Below are positions 54,701-62,400 of a DNA stretch of 64,000 nt, piece by piece. The DNA is from Gilvimarinus gilvus (GTDB taxonomy: Bacteria; Pseudomonadota; Gammaproteobacteria; Pseudomonadales; Cellvibrionaceae): positions 62,001 to 126,000 of the forward strand of contig NZ_JAULRU010000418.1 of assembly GCF_030518155.1 (NCBI RefSeq). Reading direction: 5' to 3'. The notes under the pieces are model-generated. The model was not told the DNA's origin. It did no database searches and saw only the letters and a program-made list of their open reading frames with translations. The translations under genes were made by a program, and so were the position numbers. Position 1 is the stretch's first letter. Every line of letters begins with the position of its first letter.

Positions 54701-55237
54701 ACGTTTGCGGCCGAGTCCTACCACAAGAACGTGGCCAAACGCGATGTGGCCTGGGAGAAAATCCCTGATTACGGTCGGGGTGTATCGGGTATGTCGGTGT
54801 TCCCGGCGCGAAGCGAAAGCGCGATACCAGCAGAGAACGCCCCCTATCTTGAGTATGACGTGTTCATCGCCGAGCCGGGTGAGTATACGGTTGACGTGAT
54901 CACGGGTATTGCCCTGAATATCCAACCGGACCGTGGTGTTCGATTGGCCGTATCCTTTGATAATCACGATCCCGTCGTAATCGACGCTTTCTCGGGGGAA
55001 CAATACCAAGACCCCAGTGAGCGGAAAGACAAATCATCACCGGCCATTCTCAGCTGGTATGAGTGGGTTAAAGACAACGCGCGAACCATGAGCAGTCAGC
55101 ATAAGATCAGCGAACCCGGCATCCACCGTTTGAAGATCTGGATGGTCGATCCGGGAGTGGTTTTGGAGAAAGTCGTCGTACACCGTGGCGATGTGCGCAA
55201 GAGCTACCTGGGGCCGCCTGTCAGTGAAATCCACTAG
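51770..55237 (+). CDS. GH115 alpha-glucuronidase, lipoprotein
   Basis: An 1155-residue exported enzyme that removes (4-O-methyl)-glucuronic acid from xylan. Lipobox LVMSC with Cys32. The GH115 core (about 60-880) shows YGMYELAQNIGVSPWHWWADVP, KYRGIFINDDWGL, LLRMRANYLWPGML, LGTSHHEPMTRAH and LLWCDDNWGNLRR, all typical. The C-terminal domain (about 985-1150, SYHKN ... IPDYGRGVSGMSVFP) is the dimer-forming beta module of the family. This fits the nearby xylan theme (xylosidase/transporter at 10875-13906). Follows the DUF1593 gene on the same strand and precedes a TIM-barrel hydrolase by 40 bp. Confidence 0.93.
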   Translation: MPSDVIRKIRMASRPVLYSVLITVVGCLVMSCSSQHNGASTPLSLNDTVSFSGTDYVHTSKPAKGAFPLVSNGHAAPIWVSQADHTGVLQVAEHLQQDINRVTGQLPRLVHAEGATGPVVLVGTLGKSPVIDTLVEEGKLDVSQVQGRWDTYALQTLENPLPGVEQALAIVGSNKRGTIYGMYELAQNIGVSPWHWWADVPVKKSKTLYVESGFHYSGEPVVKYRGIFINDDWGLMPWAQEKFGGYNSDMYAHVYDLLLRMRANYLWPGMLGKSIYRDDPESARLADELGIVLGTSHHEPMTRAHSDWSRAKSDYGNAEWNYETNKEGLKKFWREGIERNKDHEVLITIGMRGDGDKGLEGDVKNNIQIMEDIVSDQRSIIEDVKGKPAEEVPQVWALYKEVQDYYEKGMEVPDDVILLWCDDNWGNLRRVPTAQERTRSGGAGIYYHFDYHGAPRSYEWINTNPLPKVWEQMNLAYEYGANKIWVANVGDIKPMEVPTEFFLEMAWNPKAMNKEKIAEFTVKWAEREFGGAYAKEIADIVTKYAKYNAWRKPELLSPDTFSLVNHREAERVLEKWTAISQKAEAIYEKLPAEYQSAFYQLVLYPAKASANVVDLYITAGRNQLYARQGRVSANVYAQEVAVKFERNEKMIEEYHSLENGKWNHMMSYPFIGYTSWNAPDKNTMPEVSSVDPKNEASMGVAMEGSEFSWAEQLAPNTITFELEAFSGQERFSPFVVIADQGASRGKAVVWPESGTEAAITDPDSDESGRFGFTFELSEPSTLTFKLRLSAANTHDDSLFYRLNSGEWQVKNNVESTGGYLVVDVNTFSDVPAGTHTIEIMRREDGLKLDRAYLTANSGQVSSAQAQGAVPAELPTFDSINQQTYWVDVFNRGTQNVAVDIKATKPWIQISDPQVLAGGDTRYWVDVDWSKAPVGKHSGAVVVSEKGGDSVTITVNAVRSDKFEHERLNAHGGLTGPITFAAESYHKNVAKRDVAWEKIPDYGRGVSGMSVFPARSESAIPAENAPYLEYDVFIAEPGEYTVDVITGIALNIQPDRGVRLAVSFDNHDPVVIDAFSGEQYQDPSERKDKSSPAILSWYEWVKDNARTMSSQHKISEPGIHRLKIWMVDPGVVLEKVVVHRGDVRKSYLGPPVSEIH

Positions 55238-55278
55238 GCTTCCGCTTGGAAAATTCATATCGTTTTGGAATAGTGAAG

Positions 55279-56757
55279 ATGATCAAGAAAATTATATCAA
55301 CGTATTTAGTTGTTGTGTTAGGGCTCGTTTTAAGCGGTTCAAACTCTGTGTTGGCAGAAGTTAACAGCAAAGCAGACTCGTCTATTCAGCCCTATCACGA
55401 GAATCAATGGTATTGGCAGTATAAAGGCGAGCCAATCATGTTGATTGGGGGGAGCAACGAAGACAACCTTTGGCAGTGGACAGGAAAGCAGCTGACCGAT
55501 CATCTTGATTTGTTACGGTCGGTCGGTGGTAACTATGTTAGATGCACGATGTCAGACAGGAAAGATGGCAATGTGTTTGCGGTTGAAGAAGTCGACGACG
55601 GCAAGTATGACTTGACCCAGTGGAATGGCGAATACTGGAGCCGACTGGATTTTTTTCTTAAGCAAACGGAGAAGAGAGGAATCATCGTCCAGCTGACGCT
55701 ATGGGACTGGTTTGACTTGTTGTACGACCGTTTTCCTGTTCACCCCTTAAACCCGGAAAATAATGTCAACTGGGAGCCCGAAACAATTGGGGATGCGAAA
55801 GATTTCTACGGTAAAGCTGTTGAAGAGAAAAACGAGCCGGTGCTGACTTATCAGCATAGGTATGTCGATAAACTATTATCGATTACGCTGAATTATGATC
55901 ACATTATTTACAACATCCAGAACGAGAGCTCGCTTGGGGCTGAGTGGGAGAATTACTGGGCTAAGTTCCTGAAAGACTCTTCGATGTCGCAGGGAAAAAA
56001 CATACATGTCACCAGTATGCAGTTACTACCCGGTAATTCAGTCAGGCATGCAATGTCGAATAGAGAATTATACTCCTACGTTGAAGTATCTCAGAACAAC
56101 CAGAACGCTGCTGGAGCCATTGGATACAAACATTATGAGAACTTAATCCATTGGCGGAGCATGATCGATGCGCAGCAAGAAGGGCCCATGCCAATGAATA
56201 ATGAAAAAATCTATGGCGCGGCCGCCGGAGAAAACACTTCGGCCGGATCAGCAAATGAGGCGGTCGAGAGGTTTTGGAGAAATATATTTGCTGGCGCTGC
56301 GTCTGTGAGATTTCATAGGCCCGCAGGAGACTGGTGGGGGATCGGTCTGAGTGATAGAGCGCAGCATACGATTAAAGCAGCCTCTATGTTTTTAAAAGAG
56401 TTTGATATCTTCAATTCTACGCCCTATCCAGGCTGCGAGACGATTGGCCACCACATTAAAGCTGATTATTGTCTGGCGAATGTCGGCGAGGCCTACGCTG
56501 TCTACTTCCCTGACGGAAGAACGACGATTGCGTTAGATCCATGGGTCTATATAGATGAGGTCAATATTAAGTGGCTCAACCTCACAAGTGGTGAGTGGAA
56601 AGAAGAAACCCAGACGCTGGATTGGACCGAAATTCCTTGGCAAGGGCCCGACAGAGTTTTAACTATTTCCCCCGGCGCTGGTGCTGGTGGCCCTGAAGAC
56701 GGTTATGGTACGGGCGACCCCTTCATAGGAATTATAGAGCCGACATCGGCTAATTAA
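55279..56757 (+). CDS. Putative TIM-barrel glycoside hydrolase with collagen-binding-like C-terminal domain
   Basis: A 492-residue secreted protein; signal peptide about 1-26 (ends SVLAE). The core resembles clan GH-A-like barrels: PIMLIGGSNEDNLWQW, YVRCTMSDR, IIVQLTLWDWFD, and IIYNIQNESS where the glutamate would be the acid/base. The last 85 residues (AVYFPDGRTTIALDPW, then IKWLNLTSGEW) are the putative collagen-binding domain usually fused to such barrels. I cannot name the GH family. TTG 55246 is in frame but the ATG at 55279 opens a proper signal peptide. Probably acts with GH115 in the same operon. Confidence 0.75.
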   Translation: MIKKIISTYLVVVLGLVLSGSNSVLAEVNSKADSSIQPYHENQWYWQYKGEPIMLIGGSNEDNLWQWTGKQLTDHLDLLRSVGGNYVRCTMSDRKDGNVFAVEEVDDGKYDLTQWNGEYWSRLDFFLKQTEKRGIIVQLTLWDWFDLLYDRFPVHPLNPENNVNWEPETIGDAKDFYGKAVEEKNEPVLTYQHRYVDKLLSITLNYDHIIYNIQNESSLGAEWENYWAKFLKDSSMSQGKNIHVTSMQLLPGNSVRHAMSNRELYSYVEVSQNNQNAAGAIGYKHYENLIHWRSMIDAQQEGPMPMNNEKIYGAAAGENTSAGSANEAVERFWRNIFAGAASVRFHRPAGDWWGIGLSDRAQHTIKAASMFLKEFDIFNSTPYPGCETIGHHIKADYCLANVGEAYAVYFPDGRTTIALDPWVYIDEVNIKWLNLTSGEWKEETQTLDWTEIPWQGPDRVLTISPGAGAGGPEDGYGTGDPFIGIIEPTSAN

Positions 56758-56933
56758 TAATATAGAGAAATGGTTGTGAGGCTATACGTTTTCCGGTAAA
56801 AAACTTAGCCGTCCCTAGCAGGCTAAGGCGCGGTGAAGTCCCACACAGCACGGATAACATGTGGGATCCTTAAAGGGCAGGGGAGACACGCCGATTTTGC
56901 GGCAGTAGCCCACGTACTGAATAAAATCGAGCA
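56758..56933. other. Short intergenic region between convergent genes
   Basis: Includes an imperfect dyad TCCCACA/TGTGGGA at about 56840-56873. No gene seen. Confidence 0.4.
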
Positions 56934-56969
56934 TTAAAAACCGTGGAGTAGCCCGCTAAAGGCTACTCC
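56934..56969 (-). terminator. Terminator of the VOC gene
   Basis: Nine perfect pairs (56945-56953 with 56961-56969, 7-nt loop); on the minus strand a T run follows after four bases. About 15 bp after the VOC stop. Confidence 0.75.
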
Positions 56970-56984
56970 GTAGTCCACATATAA

Positions 56985-57479
56985 TTAACTGTAAGCGCCC
57001 GCCGAATAGGTTAGCTCATAGCTGTGGCTGTAAATTTCTAAAATATTGCCAAACGGGTCTTCCATATAAACCATGCGGTAGGGCTTCTTACCGGGAAAGT
57101 ATTCGCGTATAGGCATCCGCTGCTTGCCGCCAGCGGCGACAATTTTTTCAGCTAAACCTTCAACGTCCGGATCTTGCACGCAAAAATGAAACACACCGGT
57201 CTTCCAGTACTCGAAGTTATTGTCCGGTTTTTCGGCGTTGTTAAACTGAAATATCTCAACGCCGATACGGTCCCCGGTAGACAGGTGTGCAATTTTAAGC
57301 GAGCCCCAGCCCGCGCCAAACACATCGGTACACATAACCCCTACGGCGCTATCGTCTTCCTCGATAGTCGTTGGGGGCATAATCAGGTACCAACCTAGTA
57401 CGTCGGTATAAAATTTTACGGCGGCTTCCAGGTCAGTGACCGATAAGCCTATATGAGAAAAACTGCGGGGGTAGGTCAT
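56985..57479 (-). CDS. VOC-superfamily (glyoxalase/dioxygenase-like) metalloprotein
   Basis: A 164-residue cytoplasmic protein with the paired beta-alpha-beta-beta-beta modules of the vicinal oxygen chelate fold. Metal ligands are probably His9 (FSHIGLSVTDLE), the histidine in VFHFCVQDP and the glutamate in DPFGNILEIYSH. It may be a glyoxalase, extradiol dioxygenase or isomerase-type enzyme; sequence does not decide. Divergent from a LysR regulator with which it shares a 94-bp promoter region, a classical regulator-target pair. Confidence 0.88.
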   Translation of the reverse strand: MTYPRSFSHIGLSVTDLEAAVKFYTDVLGWYLIMPPTTIEEDDSAVGVMCTDVFGAGWGSLKIAHLSTGDRIGVEIFQFNNAEKPDNNFEYWKTGVFHFCVQDPDVEGLAEKIVAAGGKQRMPIREYFPGKKPYRMVYMEDPFGNILEIYSHSYELTYSAGAYS

Positions 57480-57548
57480 AACAAATGCTCCGTTGGTTAA
57501 TGTTCCCCCAGATTAGCCCTAAGCCGCTATAATAAAAACCACGTAGTG

Positions 57549-57575
57549 CTTATGGCTTTGATAAGGGATTCTTAT
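57549..57575. promoter_or_regulatory. LysR-box candidate (CTTAT-N7-ATAAG, then CTTAT)
   Basis: CTTAT (57549-57553) and ATAAG (57561-57565) form a perfect T-N11-A type dyad; a further CTTAT at 57571-57575 forms a second dyad with the central ATAAG. It runs into the LysR start codon, suiting autoregulation and control of the divergent VOC gene. Confidence 0.5.
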
Positions 57576-58503
57576 GCTAAACCCCCAATGGCTCCGAACC
57601 TTTGCCGTAGTGGCCGATACCGGTAACTTTACCCGCAGCGCCGAGCGCTTAGGGTTAACCCAGGCCGCGGTAAGCCAACATATCGCCCAGTTAGAGCAAC
57701 AGCTGGGGCCGATTTTGATTCGCAGACCCAGAAACATGGAGCTGACGCCAGCAGGGCACGCATTACTGGTGTACTGCGCGGAACTTCAGCAAGCCGATCA
57801 CCGGCTGCAACAACGACTCTCCCGAGGTGAGCGGCACAAAGGCGATATTAGCCTGATCACCCCCGGAAGCAGCGGCCTGTTTTTATATCCGTTATTACTC
57901 GATTTACAGCAAAAACACCCTGAAATCACCATAAAACACCGTTTCGCGCCCAACCCCGACATCATCCAGCAAGTGCTGGATAACTCTTTTGAAATGGGCT
58001 TAGTCAGCGTTACACCCGATGACACACGACTAACAGCCACTCAGTTTACCGAAGAGCCACTGGAGCTGGTCGTACCGGCCAGTGCCGATATCTCTGACTG
58101 GAACGATCTACGGGCACTGGGGTTTATCGATCATCCTGACGGCCTAAATATGGCAACACGCTTGTTAAGCCGGGCTTATCCCGGCGCGGGAACGGTAAAA
58201 GAACTACCTGTACGCGGTTTTATCAATCAGGTGGGCTTAATTTTAGAGCCCGTGGCACGCGGGCTGGGTTTTACCGTTATTCCTAGATACGCCCGCAAAG
58301 CCTTTGCCAATTCGCGCGCGATTAAAGTCGTAGCGCTGGAACACAAGGTTATGGACGTGCTGTGGCTGATTCACCGCGCCGAGTGGCCATTGTCCGCCAG
58401 AGCCCAATTTGCTTTAGATTATTTAACACAGAAAATCACTGCCCTAGAACACGCGGAGGATCACACTGAAGGCGACAGTGACTCACGTTTTTTAAACAAC
58501 TAG
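57574..58503 (+). CDS. LysR-family transcriptional regulator
   Basis: A 309-residue regulator: winged helix at 1-65 (FTRSAERLGLTQAAVSQHIAQLEQQLG), effector-binding domain from about 90 to 295. The Asp-rich C-terminal tail is unusual but short. Most likely activates or represses the divergent VOC gene. Confidence 0.93.
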   Translation: MLNPQWLRTFAVVADTGNFTRSAERLGLTQAAVSQHIAQLEQQLGPILIRRPRNMELTPAGHALLVYCAELQQADHRLQQRLSRGERHKGDISLITPGSSGLFLYPLLLDLQQKHPEITIKHRFAPNPDIIQQVLDNSFEMGLVSVTPDDTRLTATQFTEEPLELVVPASADISDWNDLRALGFIDHPDGLNMATRLLSRAYPGAGTVKELPVRGFINQVGLILEPVARGLGFTVIPRYARKAFANSRAIKVVALEHKVMDVLWLIHRAEWPLSARAQFALDYLTQKITALEHAEDHTEGDSDSRFLNN

Positions 58504-59248
58504 ACCCAGGCGTAAACGGTCGTAACATCGACGCTATCTCCGGGGCTCAGTGCCTTCGGGAAAAACGCCCGTTAGTGCTTTTACTACGCTCTCAGAATGC
58601 CAAATGAACCTAGAAAACTATTGACCTACCAACTAAACCCGGACATTGCACGGCCTACTAAATCATTGTTTTTAATGGCTTTTTATTTTTTACTTTACAA
58701 CCAAAGTAGGAAAAATTTGTTGAAAACACAAATTTTGTTAGATCTCATGAGCTTACAACTATAAATGGAAATCAATCGGTCAAGAAAATTGCGGTCCTGT
58801 GCCGATTTCATTGTTATCAGTCTACGTTTTTTAATTTGCGCGTAAATTGTTGCATATGACAATGGCCTTGCTAACACTCCTGGGCTAGCGCGCTCAAACA
58901 AAAATATTATATTCACGTGTTTAACGCGCCGGACAAAGGTCGCGAAATTCATCATTGTGATGCTTGCTCATAGACACTCCACTTGGGCAATTTATTATCA
59001 ATCATAAAACCGTCCTCAATACCGACGAAATTCCATACTTTAACTTTAGAGCTTGTAGTTTTCAGCTTGTTGGGACCGCCTTTGGATATTGGTCGCTCCA
59101 TGTCATAGCAACGTAAAAGTGTTCTTACGGTGAATAACCAATGAGCCTGTTTATTCTAAATGGATATATTCAGGTGTCCAACTATCTAAATAGGGTCGTG
59201 TATAATCTCGCCCAAATGAAGATGTGATCATCTTTTTAAGGATTCCCC
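58504..59248. other. AT-rich intergenic region
   Basis: No gene accepted. Frames here (for example 58695-58955 on the minus strand) have no ribosome binding site or resemblance. A TATAAT at 59201-59206 is a possible -10 box; a short hairpin with T run lies at about 59219-59236. Confidence 0.45.
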
Positions 59249-59362
59249 ATGAAAAGGAAAGCAAATTCGTGCCTGAACGACTTATCTAAACATCGAGCAA
59301 ATCCCCCGCTAGCCAAAAAACATTCGAATACATTCTATATGTGTTTTTTAGGCTCTGCGTGA
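59249..59362 (+). CDS. Possible small protein, 37 aa
   Basis: ATG with AAGGA 7-8 bp upstream and a TATAAT box 43 bp before. The peptide is basic (MKRKANSCLND...) with a hydrophobic end. No family known. It could be a leader peptide for the large CBM6 gene 105 bp later, or chance. Confidence 0.25.
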   Translation: MKRKANSCLNDLSKHRANPPLAKKHSNTFYMCFLGSA

Positions 59363-59466
59363 AATCGCTTACTGCTTTTCTATCGTGCAACTTCCAGGAT
59401 TTTTTCTCGGCCTCGTATCCATATAGTTGTATATGTACGTCAGACTTATTATTCAAGGTAAAAAGT

Positions 59467-62400
59467 ATGCTTCACCGTACGTTTGTTGTCTTTGTTCTCC
59501 TTCTCTTCCCTATCGTAAATGTGCTAGCACAAACGATTGCTGTGATCGAGGCCGAAGACTATTCGTCTATGTCGGGAGTTCAGACTCAAGGCACATCAGA
59601 CAATGGCGGTGGTGAAAATGTAGGATGGATTGATGCCGGTGACTCACTGACTTACGAAATGGTTGACCTAAGTGCAGGTACGCATACGTTCAATCTAAGG
59701 ATTGCCTCGCGTGACTCCGGTGGCTCGCTCCGACTCGTATCAGAAGGGCATGTGTTAGGGCAGGTAGATTTTCCTGCAACAGGTGGTTGGCAAGAGTGGG
59801 TGACGATTGATACGTCTTTTGTAACAGAGGTCGAGCTATCCAGTTTAACAATTGAAGCCCAGCAGGGTGGCTGGAACATTAACTGGTTTTCCATTGAGAC
59901 CGAAGCATTTGAGCCCTTGTATTGGGTTGAGGCGGAAGATTACACCGATATGAGCGGTGTACAAACGGAAGAAACCTCAGATATTGGTGGTGGGCTCAAT
60001 GTAGGCTGGATTGAGGCTGGCGACTCCCTATCGTACGACGCCATAGACTTTAGTGCGGGAATTCATACTCTGAATCTAAGGGTTGCCTCACGTGATGCCA
60101 GGGGGGCGCTTCGATTCCTATCCAACGGGCAAGAACTCGGGTATGTCGATTTTCCTGCGACAGGTGATTTTCAAGAGTGGAAAACTATTGATACGTCGTT
60201 TGTGACGGATGTCGACCTATCTGGCCTAAAGATCGAGGCGATTCACGGTGGTTGGAACATCAATTGGTTTTCTGTTGAGTACGGCGTGTATGACTCCTTG
60301 TATCGGTTTGAAGCTGAAGACTTCACTGATATGTATGGCATCCAAACTCAAGAAACTACCGATATTGATGGTGGAGTCAATGTGGGTTGGATCAATGCAG
60401 GAGACACCCTGACCTATGATTCCGTTAACTTCAACCCAGGAGCTCATACGCTGAATCTAAGGGTTGCATCTCGTGACAACGGTGGATCAATTCGACTTGT
60501 GTCGGAAGGTCATGTTCTCGGACAAGTTGACTTTCCACCAACTGGAGATTGGCAAAATTGGGTCACAATAGATACTTCTTTCGTGACGGAGGTTGATCTA
60601 GCGGGTCTGACTATCGAATCACTCAATGACGGCTGGAATATTAACTGGCTCTCTATTGAAAGTGATGAACTCGACGCCTTGTATCGGATTGAGGCGGAAG
60701 ATTACACCAGCATGGAAGGCGTACAAACCGAGAACACCGTGGACGTTGGTGGAGGGCTCAATGTAGGATGGATTGATACCGGAGACCAGCTAAGCTATGA
60801 ATCGGTAGAGTTAACGGAAGGTGATTACCTCTTAAAAGCCAGAGTTGCATCGAGTAGCGCTGGCGGAATGTTCAGCCTCAATGGAGGAGGCGAAGAGCTC
60901 GCTCGGTTGAGTTTTGATGCGACCGGTCATTGGCAGCATTGGCAAACTGTAGAATTGAATTTCACTGTCCTGAACTCGGTTTCCGGAATCACGCTTCAGT
61001 CCTTGCTGGGTGGGTGGAACATTAATTGGCTTGTCATTGAGTCTATTGCATCCGATAGCTCTTCCAGTTCCAGCAGTTCCGAGAGTTCGACTTCTTCGAG
61101 CGAGAACAGCTCATCAAGCGTGTCGAGTAGTTCAAGCGAATCGTCGGTATCGAGCACTTCCAGCTCCGACAGTTCGACGTCTTCGAGCGAAGGCAGTTCG
61201 TCTAGCGTGTCGAGTGGTTCAAGCGAGTCATCAGTATCGAGCACTTCCAGCTCCGACAGTTCGACGTCTTCGAGCGAAAGTAGCTCGTCTAGTGAGTCGA
61301 GTAACTCAAGCGAATCGTCGGTATCGAGCACTTCCAGCTCTGAAAGTTCGATCTCTTCGAGTGAAAGCAGCTCATCTAGTGAGTCGAGTAGCTCAAGCGA
61401 ATCGTCGGTATCGAGTGGTTCCAGCTCTGAAAGTTCGACCTCTTCGAGCGAAAGCAGCTCGTCTAGTGAATCGACTAGCTCAAGCGAATCGTCGGTATCG
61501 AGCACTTCCAGCTCGGTAAGTTCGTCTTCTTCTACAGACGGCGATATTATAGACGGGCGATATATTATTCATGAAAACGGAATAGTCGAAGATTTGCAAA
61601 CGGGGCTTGAATGGAAGCGTTGCGCTGAGCCTGCCGAGTGGGATGGTACACAGTGTGTTATGGCTGAAGCTACTAGCCAACTGTATGTGAAATATCAACA
61701 GAGAATGCTTGAGGGATTGGTGCTAGAAGATGGCTGGCGTATTCCCTCTTTAGAAGAGTTGGAATCGATAGTTTATTGTAGCGATGGCGTTCTAGAAGGA
61801 AATGACGGAGAGTTCTACAAATGTGACTTCGGCTCGTATTCGCCCACCCTCAATCGCGCTGTTTTTTCTGATGATCAACCTGAGCATAATTATTGGAGCA
61901 AGACACCAACCACAAGACTGGACGACGCATACTACGGCGTACGATTCGAGAGCGGATTAGTGTGGGAAATTCCTTTGGCTGAATACAATAGCTTGGGGGA
62001 ACGAGAGTTCTATACAAGTGCCTATTTGAGGCTGGTTCGTGGAATTATGCCGGCTGAGTATAAGTTATCCGTTGCCAGCCAAGGGGAAGGTACTGGAACA
62101 GTCACCATTAGTCAGGAAGGTACGGATTGTTCTACTGGGTGTGTGCTTGAGCGCTCCTCCGGCACTGAAGTACAGATTGTGGCAGAGCCAGACCCTGGAA
62201 TGATTTTTGCCCGCTGGAGCGGCGCATGTCGAAACACGACGAACGAATGCGTTGTAAATTTAGACAGCGATCTAGAAGTTCATGCCCACTTTCTGGTCGA
62301 CCCGTATGAATTCCCAAGTGACGGAGTCGTTTTCGATACTGACACAGGACTTGAATGGCAACGTTGTGCCTACGGTCAAAAATGGACTGGTGAAACATGT

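Noticed and set aside
60996-61519. Long open frames on both strands (169 codons each) over the serine-rich repeats
   Set aside because: They arise from the 87-bp repeat inside the large CBM6 protein frame; low-complexity translations with no start signals.
61066-61540. Tandem array considered as CRISPR
   Set aside because: Units are contiguous and coding, without unique spacers.
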